A stretch of DNA of 64,000 bases from Massilia oculi (GCF_003143515.1 NZ_CP029343.1:4588001-4652000), one strand, 5' to 3'; positions 34,257 to 43,620 are shown, counted from the stretch's first letter. A program made the numbers and translations. Notes: generated by a model not told the origin, from the letters alone.

Positions 34257-35354
34257 ATGAACGTCCAAGAGTATTACCAGCACGCGCTGAACGAGCGCGG
34301 CTTCAAGTCCGACCCGGCGCAACAGATGGCGGTCGACCGCCTGCAACAGGCGTACGACGACTGGGTCCACTACAAGGCCCAGCGGTCGTCCGCTTTCAAG
34401 CGCCTGATCAACCGGCCCGACGTGCCCAGGGGCGTGTACATGTGGGGCGGGGTGGGGCGCGGCAAATCCTTCCTGATGGATTCGTTCTACCTGGTGGTGC
34501 CGGTGGTGCGCAAGACGCGCCTGCACTTCCACGAGTTCATGCGCGCCGTCCATGGCCAGCTGGATGAACTGAAGGGCGTCGCCGATCCGCTCGACGAGGT
34601 GGCCAAGCGCATCGCCAAGAAGTATCGGCTGATCTGCTTCGACGAATTCCACGTCTCGGACATCGCCGATGCGATGATCCTGTACAACCTGCTCAAGGCC
34701 TTGTTCGACAATGGCGTCAGCTTCGTGATGACCTCGAACTACGAGCCGTCGACCCTGTATCCGGACGGCCTGCACCGCGACCGCATGCTGCCCACCATCG
34801 CGCTGTTGAAGGACAAGCTGGATGTGCTGAACGTCGACGCCGGCAACGATTACCGCAAGCGCGCGCTGGAGCAGGTCGAAGCTTATTACATGCCGCTCGA
34901 CGCAGCCTCCGACAAGGCGCTGCGCGACGCCTATGCCAAGGTGGCCGATACCGCCGACGAAACGCCGGTGGTGACCATCGAAAAGCGCGAGATCCGCGCG
35001 TTGCGCCGCGCTGGCGGCGTGATCTGGTTCGATTTCGCCACCCTGTGCGGCGGCCCGCGCTCGCAGAACGATTACCTGGAACTGGCCAGCCAGTTCCACA
35101 CCGTGATCCTGTCCGGCATCCCGGCGATGTCGGCCTCCCAGTCGTCGGAGGCGCGCCGCTTCACCTGGCTGATCGACGTGTTCTATGACCACAAGGTCAA
35201 GCTGATCATGTCGGCGGCGGTCGAGCCGGAAGAGCTGTACACCACGGGCCAGCTGGCGAACGAATTCCACCGGACCGTATCGCGTATCATCGAGATGCAG
35301 TCGCGCGAGTACCTGCTCGCCGAACGGCGCGGCGCGGCCGACGCCATTGCATGA
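34257..35354 (+). CDS. zapE: Cell-division ATPase ZapE (AFG1 family)
   Basis: A 365-residue AAA-type ATPase. The AFG1/ZapE family affects FtsZ ring behaviour in E. coli. It has an N-terminal QQMAVDRLQQAYDDW helix, the Walker A GGVGRGKSF (about residue 62), the Walker B ICFDEFHVSDIADAMIL, the SNYEPSTLYPDGLHRDRMLP sensor region in parts, and a C-terminal RRFTWLIDVFYDHKVKL stretch. ATG 34257 is chosen since the longer frame would run through the REP-like element. The stop overlaps an ATG of the next gene (ATGA at 35351). Confidence 0.93.
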   Translation: MNVQEYYQHALNERGFKSDPAQQMAVDRLQQAYDDWVHYKAQRSSAFKRLINRPDVPRGVYMWGGVGRGKSFLMDSFYLVVPVVRKTRLHFHEFMRAVHGQLDELKGVADPLDEVAKRIAKKYRLICFDEFHVSDIADAMILYNLLKALFDNGVSFVMTSNYEPSTLYPDGLHRDRMLPTIALLKDKLDVLNVDAGNDYRKRALEQVEAYYMPLDAASDKALRDAYAKVADTADETPVVTIEKREIRALRRAGGVIWFDFATLCGGPRSQNDYLELASQFHTVILSGIPAMSASQSSEARRFTWLIDVFYDHKVKLIMSAAVEPEELYTTGQLANEFHRTVSRIIEMQSREYLLAERRGAADAIA

Positions 35355-35368
35355 GCGAAAGGAACACC

Positions 35369-36067
35369 ATGACAAGACATCCGATGCTGCGCCTCACCGC
35401 AATCGCCGCCACCATCTCCCTGACGCTGCTGCTGGGCGCTTGCTCGAACACGGAGTTGGCGCAGGAAGAAGCGCCGCCAACGCCGAGCACGTCGCCCGAA
35501 CAGGCCGAACAGCGCCTGGCGGCGGTCGCTCTTGAGCGAGCCGCGATCGAGGCGCGCTTCGCCGAGCGCGAAGTGGTTTGCTACGACAAATTCTTCGTCA
35601 ACCGCTGCCTGGACGAAGCCCGCGAAGTGCGGCGCGCGGCCCTGGTGACGCAGCGCGCGATCGAGATCGAAGCCTCGCGCTACCTGCGCCGCCTGAAGGT
35701 CGAGGAGCGCGACAAGGCGATCGCCGAGGCCGACGCAGCCTATGCGCAAGAAGAAGCCAAGCTGGCGGCCGAGCCGCCGCCGGTGAAGGAGCCGGCCAGC
35801 ACCGCGCTGCCGCCGCCGCGCACCAAGGCAGGCGAACCGCGCGTGGTGCGCAGCCAGCAGCGCGCCCAGGAAAGGGCGGCGGACGCCGAGAAGGAAGCCG
35901 CCGAACGCGCGGCCAATGTCGCAGCCTATGAAGAGCGCCGCCGCAAGTCGGAAGAGCGCCAGAAGGAAGTGGCGCGCCGCGTGGCCGAACGCGAAGCCAA
36001 GGCGGCCCAGCGCGCGGCCGACGAGGCCAGGCGCGCGAACGGCAACGGGCCGGCGCCGACCAACTAG
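35369..36067 (+). CDS. Coiled-coil lipoprotein of unknown function
   Basis: A 232-residue protein. ATG 35369 is favoured because AAAGGA precedes it at good spacing; ATG 35351 would add six residues. A lipoprotein signal ends in LLLGAC (Cys about residue 24). The remainder is highly charged and rich in Ala, Glu, Arg and Lys, with a predicted long helix or coiled coil broken by a proline-rich piece (EPPPVKEPASTALPPPR). Short CYDKFFVNRCLDEAREVRR is the only part with cysteines. No known family recognised; a periplasmic structural role like TolA-type rods is possible. Likely co-transcribed with zapE. Confidence 0.7.
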   Translation: MTRHPMLRLTAIAATISLTLLLGACSNTELAQEEAPPTPSTSPEQAEQRLAAVALERAAIEARFAEREVVCYDKFFVNRCLDEAREVRRAALVTQRAIEIEASRYLRRLKVEERDKAIAEADAAYAQEEAKLAAEPPPVKEPASTALPPPRTKAGEPRVVRSQQRAQERAADAEKEAAERAANVAAYEERRRKSEERQKEVARRVAEREAKAAQRAADEARRANGNGPAPTN

Positions 36068-36074
36068 GGCGCGT

Positions 36075-36860
36075 TCACCCCGGGCCGGCGGAGGACCCGT
36101 CCTGCGCCGGCTTGACCAGCTTGACGATGGCCATGGTGCAATTGCCGCCTTTGCCTTGCGAGCGTTCGGTGGCCTTGTTGATGAGCATTTCGGACGCCTG
36201 GCGCGGCGTCGTCCTGGCGGTCACGGCCGCCAATTCGGCGTCGGTGAAGAAATGCCAGAGGCCGTCCGAGCACAGCAAGAAGCTGTCGCCGGCCGCCAGC
36301 CCGGTGTGGCTGCCGGTCGTGACGAAGGGTTCCTTGCGACTGTTTCCCAATACATTGAGCAAGAGCTTGGAACGGCGGTGGTTGCGCGCCGCCTCCGGCG
36401 GCAGGCGGTCGCTGGCGACCAGGTGCTCGACGTAGGCGGCATCGCTGGTGCGGACCGCGCACTTGCCGTGCTCGAAGCGGTAGAGACGCGAGTCGCCCAC
36501 GTGGGCCCAGACCGCTTCGCCGTGCGGGCTGATCAAGAGGCCGACGAAGCTGGCGTGGATCTCGGCCTGCGTGGCCACGGCGTTCATCTTGATCACCGTG
36601 TGGGTCTCGCTGATCATCTCGTGCAGCAGCTGGGCCAGGCGTTCGATGCCGGGGCGGTCGCCGGGCTTGAATTGGTCGAAGACCTGGCGCGCCGTATGCA
36701 GCACCTGGTCGGCCCCGGCCGGGCTGGCGACCCCGTCCGACAGCACCGCCAGCACGTAGCCGGGGGCGCGGGCGCCGGTGAACAGGGCTGCGCGGTCGTT
36801 CTGCTGGGGGCGGTTCCCGATGTGTTGCGCAGTGCCCGCTTCGATCTTGTAAGAAGTCAT
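36075..36860 (-). CDS. PP2C-family serine/threonine phosphatase
   Basis: A 261-residue metal-dependent protein phosphatase. It has the PP2C pattern: NRPQQNDRAAL near residue 17 with a metal-binding Asp, LAVLSDGV near residue 39, AHVGDSRLYRF near residue 121, and LLCSDGLWHFFTD near residue 198, followed by GGNCTMAIVKL with the final metal Asn. Like bacterial Stp/PrpC it probably reverses Ser/Thr kinase signalling, but no kinase is in the window. It is convergent with the lipoprotein gene (7 nt between stops). Confidence 0.9.
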   Translation of the reverse strand: MTSYKIEAGTAQHIGNRPQQNDRAALFTGARAPGYVLAVLSDGVASPAGADQVLHTARQVFDQFKPGDRPGIERLAQLLHEMISETHTVIKMNAVATQAEIHASFVGLLISPHGEAVWAHVGDSRLYRFEHGKCAVRTSDAAYVEHLVASDRLPPEAARNHRRSKLLLNVLGNSRKEPFVTTGSHTGLAAGDSFLLCSDGLWHFFTDAELAAVTARTTPRQASEMLINKATERSQGKGGNCTMAIVKLVKPAQDGSSAGPG

Positions 36861-37041
36861 AAATCCGTGTTTTCCAGGACGCTAACGCCAATCTTTGTTG
36901 GCGGCAACCTCCGCCTCGATTAAACTATGCACTGAGAAGCCATCAGCTTGCAAGTTAATCTTGTAGCAACAATAGTGCAAAATCCCGAGCGCCCGTCCTA
37001 GCCGGCGCTTTTCGCCATTCTTTCCCGTAACTGCATCCACC

Positions 37042-37242
37042 ATGACCGACGTCCAGGACATCCAGCGCCGTATTATCGAACTCGATGTGGAACACCGCGA
37101 CCTCGACGCGGTCATCTCCCTGTTGACGGCGGACGGACATGCCGACCAGTTACAACTGCGCCGCCTCAAGAAGCGTAAACTGCAGCTCAAAGATCATATT
37201 ACGCTGCTGAAGATGCAGCTGGTACCCGATATCCCCGCCTGA
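37042..37242 (+). CDS. DUF465 (YdcH-like) small protein
   Basis: A 66-residue, highly charged helical protein of the DUF465 family: VQDIQRRIIELDVEHRDLD, then a loop and QLQLRRLKKRKLQLKDHI. It should form a two-helix coiled coil. Function is not known. The 181-bp gap upstream has a possible promoter, TTGCAA (36948-36953) with AATAGT (36971-36976) at 17 bp. The helicase gene follows 31 nt later. Confidence 0.9.
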   Translation: MTDVQDIQRRIIELDVEHRDLDAVISLLTADGHADQLQLRRLKKRKLQLKDHITLLKMQLVPDIPA

Positions 37243-37273
37243 TGCATTCACAGGCCCAACGAAACCACGTATT

Positions 37274-39322
37274 TTGACCGACCAACCTTCTGCTTCTCCG
37301 GATGCGGTGGAGACCATTGCTCCCGCAGACCCGGCAATCCAGGCTCCCGCCGGCAAATACGACGCCGACGTCGACCGCCTGTTCGGTGCGGGCGGCCCGC
37401 TCGCGCCGGCCGTCGGCACCTTCAAACCGCGCCAGTCGCAGACCGAGATGGCCAAGGCCGTCGCCCAGGCCATCGCCGACCAGCAAGTGCTGATGGCCGA
37501 GGCCGGCACCGGCACGGGCAAGACCTTCGCCTACCTGGTGCCCGCGCTGCTGTGGGGCGGCAAGACCATCGTCTCGACCGGCACCAAGAACTTGCAAGAC
37601 CAATTGTTCCTGCGCGATATCCCGACCGTGCGCGCGGCCCTGCGCGCGCCGGTCTCGGTCGCCCTGCTCAAGGGCCGCTCGAACTATGTCTGCCATTTCC
37701 ATCTCGAGCGCACCCTGCAGAACGGGCGCCTGACCTCGCGCGACGACGTCGGCCACCTGCGCGAGATCTCGCGCTTCATCAAGATGACGAATTCGGGCGA
37801 CAAGGCCGAGCTGGCCAAGGTGCCGGAGACCGCCACCGTGTGGAACCTGGTCACGTCGACCCGCGACACCTGCATGGGCGCCGAGTGCCAGTATTACCAG
37901 GACTGCTTCGTCATGAAGGCGCGCAGGGAAGCACAGCAGGCGGATGTGGTGGTGGTCAACCACCACCTGTTCTTCGCCGACGTGGCGCTGAAGGATACCG
38001 GCGTGGCCGAGCTGCTGCCGTCGGCCAATACCATCATCTTCGACGAGGCGCACCAGTTGCCCGACGTCGCGACCCTGTTCTTCGGCCAGTCGGTGTCGAC
38101 CTCGCAAGTACTGGAACTGTGCCGTGACGTGCTGGCCGAGGGCCTGGCCCATGTGCGCGGCGGCCCGGACTGGGCCAAGGTCGTGACCGTGGTCGAAAAG
38201 GCCGCGCGCGACCTGCGCCTGTCCTTCGGCGACGGCAACCTGCGCCTGTCGCTGCCGCAGATCATGCCGACCTCGCAGTTCTTCCCGGCACTTGAAAATC
38301 TGAAAGAACAGATCGCCGGCATGATCACGGTGCTGGAAGAACATTCTGCGCGCGCGGAGACGATCGAAGCCTGCCGCGTGCGTGCGCACGAACTGGCTGC
38401 TTCCTTCGACGCCTGGAAGCCCGACCACAAGGCGCCGGCCAACGAGCAGGCGGTGCTGTGGGCCGAGGCCTTCTCGTCGTCGCTGCAGTTGCACAAGACG
38501 CCGTTGTCGATCGCGCCGATCTTCGCCAGCCAGAGAGAAGGTACGCCGCGCAGCTGGATTTTCACTTCTGCCACGCTGGCGGTCAAAAACGATTTCAAAC
38601 ACTTTTCCGACCAGCTGGGACTGACGGGCGAGCCGGCCAAGACCTGGCCCAGCCCGTTCGACTACCAGAACCAGGGCATCCTGTACGTGCCGACCGGCCT
38701 GCCCGAGCCGCAAGCCGCCGTGTACACCGACGCCGTGGTCGATGCCGCCCTGCCGGTGATCGAGGCGGCCGGTGGCCGCACCTTCTTCCTGTGCACGACG
38801 ATCCGCGCGGTCAATAAAGTGGCCGAACGCCTGCGTACGGAGTTCGCCGAACGCGGCTGGGATTTCCCGCTGTTCGTGCAGGGCGAGCGCGGCCGTACCG
38901 AATTGCTCGATTCGTTCCGCAATGCCGGCAATGCGGTGCTGGTCGGCAGCCAGAGCTTCTGGGAAGGCGTCGACGTGCGCGGCGAGGCGCTGTCGCTGGT
39001 CATCATCGACAAGCTGCCGTTCGCGCCGCCCGACGATCCGGTGCTGGCCGCGCGCATCGAGGTGATGGAAAAGCAGGGCATGAACGGCTTCATGCACCAC
39101 CAGCTGCCCGAGGCGATCATCACCCTGAAGCAGGGCGCCGGACGCCTGATCCGCGACGTCGACGACCGCGGGGTGCTGATGATCTGCGATCCGCGCATCA
39201 TCACCAAGCCCTACGGCCGCCGCATCTGGCAGAGCCTGCCGTCGTTCAAGCGCACCCGGGTGCAGGAAGAAGTGATCCAGTTCTTCCGGCCGGTCGAAGA
39301 GGCGGGCGAGAACGTCGGCTGA
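37274..39322 (+). CDS. DinG/YoaA-family ATP-dependent DNA helicase
   Basis: A 682-residue XPD-like superfamily-2 helicase for DNA repair. Walker A is AGTGTGKTFAYLVPALL (about residue 78). An iron-sulfur domain has Cys in NYVCHFHLER and three more in DTCMGAECQYYQDC. The DEAH box is IIFDEAHQLPD, and motif V/VI stretches are GSQSFWEGVDVRGEAL and TLKQGAGRLIRD. The start is TTG 37274, the only option that leaves a normal N terminus; the next in-frame Met (EMAKAV) is too late for the ATP-binding region. Its stop abuts the convergent oxidoreductase gene. Confidence 0.9.
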   Translation: MTDQPSASPDAVETIAPADPAIQAPAGKYDADVDRLFGAGGPLAPAVGTFKPRQSQTEMAKAVAQAIADQQVLMAEAGTGTGKTFAYLVPALLWGGKTIVSTGTKNLQDQLFLRDIPTVRAALRAPVSVALLKGRSNYVCHFHLERTLQNGRLTSRDDVGHLREISRFIKMTNSGDKAELAKVPETATVWNLVTSTRDTCMGAECQYYQDCFVMKARREAQQADVVVVNHHLFFADVALKDTGVAELLPSANTIIFDEAHQLPDVATLFFGQSVSTSQVLELCRDVLAEGLAHVRGGPDWAKVVTVVEKAARDLRLSFGDGNLRLSLPQIMPTSQFFPALENLKEQIAGMITVLEEHSARAETIEACRVRAHELAASFDAWKPDHKAPANEQAVLWAEAFSSSLQLHKTPLSIAPIFASQREGTPRSWIFTSATLAVKNDFKHFSDQLGLTGEPAKTWPSPFDYQNQGILYVPTGLPEPQAAVYTDAVVDAALPVIEAAGGRTFFLCTTIRAVNKVAERLRTEFAERGWDFPLFVQGERGRTELLDSFRNAGNAVLVGSQSFWEGVDVRGEALSLVIIDKLPFAPPDDPVLAARIEVMEKQGMNGFMHHQLPEAIITLKQGAGRLIRDVDDRGVLMICDPRIITKPYGRRIWQSLPSFKRTRVQEEVIQFFRPVEEAGENVG

Positions 39323-40297
39323 TCAGGGTGCGATGATGACCTTGCCGATGACCTTGCGCGCCGCCATGTCCTGCAGCGCCTGCGCGGTCTCGGCCAGCCG
39401 ATAGCGCCGCGACACCAGCGGTTTCAGTGTTCCTTCCGCGATCCAGCCGGTGATGCGCGCCATCGCCGCCAGGTGCGCATCCCTTTCCTTGCGCGTGAAG
39501 TCGCCCCAGAACACGCCCACCACCGACGCCCCCTTCAGCAGCATCAGGTTCCACGGCAGGCGCGGGATCTCCCCTGCCGCGAAGCCCACCACCAGGTGGC
39601 GCCCGCGCCAGGCGATCGAACGCAGGGCCGGCTCGCTGTACTTGCCGCCGACCGGATCGTAGATGACCTCCGGGCCGTTGCCGTCGGTGGCGGCGCGGAT
39701 CGCTTCGCGCAGGTCCTCGGTTTCATAATTGATCAGCGCGTCGGCGCCGTGCGCCTTGCACGCCGCCAGTTTTTCGTCGCTGGAAGCGGCCGCGATCACG
39801 CGCGCGCCGAGGGCCTTGCCGATCTCGATCGCCGCCAGTCCGACGCCGCCGGCCGCACCCAGCACCAGCATCGTTTCGCCCGGCTGCAAGGCGCCGCGGT
39901 CGACGACCGCGTGGTACGAGGTGCCGTAGGTGAGCGTGATGGCGGCGGCGACGTCGAAGTCCATGTCGTCGGGCATGGGGAGGAAGGCGCTGGCGGGCGC
40001 CACGGCCTGCTCGGCGAAGGCGCCGGTGCGGGTGAAGCCGATCACGCGCTGGCCGGGAACGAAGCCGTCCACGCCCGCGCCGACCGCGCGCACCACGCCC
40101 GCGAACTCGTTGCCCGGCGTGAAGGGAAGGGGAGGGCGCACCTGGTACTTGCCCTGGACCGTCAGCACGTCGGGGAAGTTGACGCCGGCCGCCTTCACGT
40201 CCACCACGACGTCGCCGGGGCCGGCGACCGGTTCCGGCAAGTTGTCGAGCACCAGGCTGTCTGGCGGTCCCCAAGCGGTGCAGCGTACGGCTTTCAT
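39323..40297 (-). CDS. NADPH:quinone oxidoreductase-like zinc-independent MDR protein
   Basis: A 324-residue medium-chain reductase of the quinone oxidoreductase group. It has the GroES-like N domain (AAGVNFPDVLTVQGKY, PFTPGNEFAGVV), the NADPH motif AAGGVGLAAIEIGKALGARVIAAASS and the ALINYETEDLREAIR segment. The cysteines that bind structural zinc in alcohol dehydrogenases are absent, as expected for this branch. Substrate is unknown. It is single and convergent with the helicase. Confidence 0.88.
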   Translation of the reverse strand: MKAVRCTAWGPPDSLVLDNLPEPVAGPGDVVVDVKAAGVNFPDVLTVQGKYQVRPPLPFTPGNEFAGVVRAVGAGVDGFVPGQRVIGFTRTGAFAEQAVAPASAFLPMPDDMDFDVAAAITLTYGTSYHAVVDRGALQPGETMLVLGAAGGVGLAAIEIGKALGARVIAAASSDEKLAACKAHGADALINYETEDLREAIRAATDGNGPEVIYDPVGGKYSEPALRSIAWRGRHLVVGFAAGEIPRLPWNLMLLKGASVVGVFWGDFTRKERDAHLAAMARITGWIAEGTLKPLVSRRYRLAETAQALQDMAARKVIGKVIIAP

Positions 40298-40474
40298 TGC
40301 TTCCTCACAGATTATTGGCGGAGTTATTGGCGGGGCGAATTATGCCCTAAGAAAGAGAGCGGCTCTTCGCCCGCCAGGCCCGTGTCCGCTTGTCCGTCCG
40401 CAAAGCCGGCAGGGGGCTGCGCGCTAGAGTCTTGGGATGTGGACGCCGCGCGCGCCCAGCACAAGAGGACAAGC

Positions 40475-41083
40475 ATGGCAATCCGTTACGGTTGTTTCTT
40501 CAGTTATGCCCACGGCCGGCACGCGCTGATGCAGCGCTTCAAGTCGGCCCTGGCCGACGCCCTGCGCTGCTATCTCGAACCCTACTTCGACAACGAAGAC
40601 GAACTGTTTATCGATACCGAGCAGCTGGGCGGCGGCGACGATCTCGACCGCAAGATCGCACGCGCGATGTGCGAGAGCGTCTGCATGATCCTCATCTACA
40701 CGCCCAAGTACGAGGCCCACGCCTACACGCGGCGCGAGTACGAGGCCATGCGCCTGATCGAAGCCGAGCGCGGCAAGTGGTACACGCTGCCGAGCCGCCT
40801 GATCATCCCGGTCGTCATGACGCGCCACCCCGAGTCGCTGCCGCCCCAGATCAGCGATGCGCGCTTCTACGTCGACTTCTCGCACTACACGATGGCCACG
40901 CCCGATCTCATGTCGAATCCAGACTTCTTGCCGGACATTGACAAGATGGTCAAGCGGATCGCGGCCAATTATGCATGTCAAAAAAAGCATACCCCGCTCG
41001 ACCACGACTGCAACCAATTCGTGCTTCCCGCTGTCCCACCAGAATGGCGCGATGTTCCAGAACCGATGTTTCCAAAAGAATGA
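40475..41083 (+). CDS. TIR-domain protein
   Basis: A 202-residue protein. TIR domain covers about residues 1-135: box 1 reads CFFSYAHGR, followed by an AB-loop-like region with DELFIDTEQLGGGDDLDRKI, the strand MILIYTPKY and the helix YTRREYEAMRLIEAE, where E88 aligns with the catalytic Glu of TIR NADases. A C-terminal tail of about 60 residues follows. The start ATG 40475 is set by AGAGGA a few bases upstream; the long open frame to 39473 is a shadow. The ATPase/TPR gene begins 8 nt after its stop, so both form one unit. Confidence 0.88.
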   Translation: MAIRYGCFFSYAHGRHALMQRFKSALADALRCYLEPYFDNEDELFIDTEQLGGGDDLDRKIARAMCESVCMILIYTPKYEAHAYTRREYEAMRLIEAERGKWYTLPSRLIIPVVMTRHPESLPPQISDARFYVDFSHYTMATPDLMSNPDFLPDIDKMVKRIAANYACQKKHTPLDHDCNQFVLPAVPPEWRDVPEPMFPKE

Positions 41084-41091
41084 GGAGCCAT

Positions 41092-43620
41092 ATGGACCAA
41101 CAAGGTATCTCGCTCCAGCCGCTGGCCATGCCCGGCGCGGTGACGAGCTTCTATGCCTACGAGGGCGGCGCGGCGCGCAATGCCGTGCTGGCGGCGCTGG
41201 CGCTGCAGCTGGCGGGTGGGGACGCCGAGGCGCCGGTGCTGGTGATCGACTGGGATCTCGAGGCGCCGGCGCTGCACCGTCATTTCGCCGTGCCGGCCCA
41301 TGAACCGCTTGCCGTCATGCCGGTCGCCGGGCCGGCGTCCGCACCCGTAGCGTCGCTTCCGGGCGCGCATGCATTCGACGACGAAGCGGGCGACGCGGTC
41401 CGGCCAGGGCTGCTCGAATTCCTCGAGGCCTGCCGCGCCCGCCTGCGCAATACCTCCGGCCGCGGCGAGGAGCTGGCCGACCGCGTGATCGACGGCGTCG
41501 GCTGGCAGGCCTATCTCGAACGCGCCGACGGCCGCCGCCCGCTCTACCTGCTGCGCGCCGGCCGCTTCGACGGCAGCTATGCCGAACGCGCCGGCCGGCT
41601 TGACTACCCGGCCCTGTTCGACGCCTGCCCGGCGCTGTTCCGCCGCTTCGCGGCGCGCCTGGCGCAGCATTTCAGCCATGTGCTGGTCGCCACCGCCGGC
41701 GGCCGCTCGGCCGCCGTCAGCGTGTGCTCGACCCTCGTGCCCGACCGCCTGGTGGGCCTGTTCACGCCCGCGCCGGGCAGCATCGAAGGCATCGAGGGCG
41801 TGTTGCGGCGTGCGATCGATTACCGCTGCACCCATGAAGACGAACAGCGTCCGCTGCTGTTCTACCCGCTGGCCTGCAGCGCCGACGGCGCGCGCAGCGA
41901 TCCGCATGCGCGCTGGCGGCGCGGCGATGCTCGCCATGGCTTGCCTGGCTACCAGCCGCGCTTCGAGGCGCTGCTGCGCACCAGCTATGGCTGGTCGCGC
42001 GTCAACCTCGACAGCTGGTTCGACGAGACCCAGCTGGCGCTGGCCGACGCCTTGTCCACCGCCGGCCCGGCCGGCGACCGCCGTGCGCTGGCGCGCCAGG
42101 CGGCGCTGATGGCCGAATGGCTGGCGCCGGGCCGCTTCCCCTGGCAATCGCTGGCCGAAGTGCGCCTGCGCGCTGCAGTCGCGCAGGCGCGCCGGCTGGG
42201 CGCCGACGACGAGCTCGGTTCGCCGCAGCTGGCCGAAGGCCTCGTCCGCCTGGGCGAGCTGTGCCGCCGCGAGCGGCGCCGCGACGAAGCCCGCGCCTGT
42301 TTCGAAGAAAGCCTGGTCCTGCGCGAGCGCCTGCTCGGCGACGACCACACGGCCACGCGCCTGGGCCGCGCCGCGCTGGCCGCGCTCCTGCTCGACAGCG
42401 GCGCCGTGCAAGAGGCGCGCCGCCACTACGAGCTGCTGGTCCAGGCCTGCGCGCGCAAGGCCGGCGCGGAAGCTGCCGAGACGCTGGCGGCGCGCTCGCA
42501 GCTGGCGCGGGTGCTGGCCGCGCTGGGAGAGGGCGAGCGGGCGCTGGCGCTGCACGAGCAGGTGGTGTCCACCTGCGAACGCGCGCTCGGCGCCGAGCAC
42601 CTGGCCACGCTCGACTGCCTCGAAGACCTCGCGCACAGCCTGGTGCGGCAGCGCGAACTCGAACGCGCCCGCATCGTGGTCGAGCGGGTGCTCGACGCCC
42701 GTCGCCGGCGCCAGGGCAGCGAGCATGCCGACACCCTGCGCTGCGGCCAGCGACTGGCGCTGCTGCTGGGCGAGACGGGCGAACTGGGCAATGCGCGGCG
42801 CATCCTCGAGTCGGTGTTGCGGGCCCACGAACGGCATGACGGCCTGGACGCCGCCGGCACGCTGTCGGCGCGCGAGGCGCTGGCCGAGATCCTGGCCGCC
42901 CAGGGCGACCTGGCGGCGGTGCGCAGCATCCAGGAATCGCTGGCGCGCACGCGCGAGCGGCACCTTGGGGCCGGCCATCCCGACACGCTCAATATGCAGT
43001 TGCGGCTGGCCTCGACCCTGGGCCAGCAGGGTGAGGCCGAGGCCGCGCGCCGCCTGCGCGAACAGGTGGCCGAGCTGCGCCAGCACTTGCGCGAAGTCGA
43101 AGGCGCGCCGGCGCCCGGCGGCGCTCTTGACGATGCCGTGCAGGCGCAGAGGATGGAAGAGATGGGGGGGCAGATGCGGGCGCAGGCCGGGGCAGGCTTT
43201 GCCAGCCCGTCGCCGGGCGGCCTGGCGCCCGGCCTGCCATCGTCGGCGCCGTCGCGCGCCGGCCTGCCTGCGGCGGACGGCATGGCGGCGCACGGCCAGC
43301 ACGAACTTGCGGCGTCGCGCGAGCACGTCGAAGCCAGTCATGCGGCCGACAACCTGGGCCACAAGCTCACCCAGTTGCAGAACCTGATCGACAGCCGCAG
43401 TCCCGAGGAGGCAAGGGCGCTGGCCGACAGCCTGCGCACCTCGGTGCTGGGGCCCAGCGCCGCCCATCCGCTGCGCCGGCGCGGCGCCGCCATGATCAAG
43501 CAGGTATATCTGCAAGAGGGTGACAAGGATGCGTTGCTGTCCTTCACCCAGGACGAAGTATCGCTGCTCGAAGGCGCCTTGATCGAAGCGGCGCGTGACA
43601 ACCCGATGGCGATGCGCTGA
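41092..43620 (+). CDS. MinD-like KGGVGR-variant ATPase with kinesin-light-chain TPRs
   Basis: An 842-residue protein. The N-terminal P-loop domain (about residues 15-330) resembles KGGVGR-variant MinD-like ATPases: FYAYEGGAARN replaces YKGGVGRS, and IDWDLEAPAL (residues 52-61) matches the VDWDLEAPGL motif. The normal lysine is Glu24, so nucleotide hydrolysis may be lost or changed. About residues 380-670 hold six TPR units of about 42 residues with LG-x-x-H-x-x-TL spacing, as in kinesin light chain and NLR-type sensors. A disordered Gly/Ser-rich linker and a short C-terminal helical part follow. GAGGAG precedes ATG 41092. It pairs with the TIR gene. Confidence 0.85.
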   Translation: MDQQGISLQPLAMPGAVTSFYAYEGGAARNAVLAALALQLAGGDAEAPVLVIDWDLEAPALHRHFAVPAHEPLAVMPVAGPASAPVASLPGAHAFDDEAGDAVRPGLLEFLEACRARLRNTSGRGEELADRVIDGVGWQAYLERADGRRPLYLLRAGRFDGSYAERAGRLDYPALFDACPALFRRFAARLAQHFSHVLVATAGGRSAAVSVCSTLVPDRLVGLFTPAPGSIEGIEGVLRRAIDYRCTHEDEQRPLLFYPLACSADGARSDPHARWRRGDARHGLPGYQPRFEALLRTSYGWSRVNLDSWFDETQLALADALSTAGPAGDRRALARQAALMAEWLAPGRFPWQSLAEVRLRAAVAQARRLGADDELGSPQLAEGLVRLGELCRRERRRDEARACFEESLVLRERLLGDDHTATRLGRAALAALLLDSGAVQEARRHYELLVQACARKAGAEAAETLAARSQLARVLAALGEGERALALHEQVVSTCERALGAEHLATLDCLEDLAHSLVRQRELERARIVVERVLDARRRRQGSEHADTLRCGQRLALLLGETGELGNARRILESVLRAHERHDGLDAAGTLSAREALAEILAAQGDLAAVRSIQESLARTRERHLGAGHPDTLNMQLRLASTLGQQGEAEAARRLREQVAELRQHLREVEGAPAPGGALDDAVQAQRMEEMGGQMRAQAGAGFASPSPGGLAPGLPSSAPSRAGLPAADGMAAHGQHELAASREHVEASHAADNLGHKLTQLQNLIDSRSPEEARALADSLRTSVLGPSAAHPLRRRGAAMIKQVYLQEGDKDALLSFTQDEVSLLEGALIEAARDNPMAMR

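Noticed and set aside
39473..40474. Possible long N-terminal extension of the TIR protein
   Set aside because: This part lies antisense to the quinone oxidoreductase gene, and a ribosome site stands directly before ATG 40475, where the TIR domain begins.
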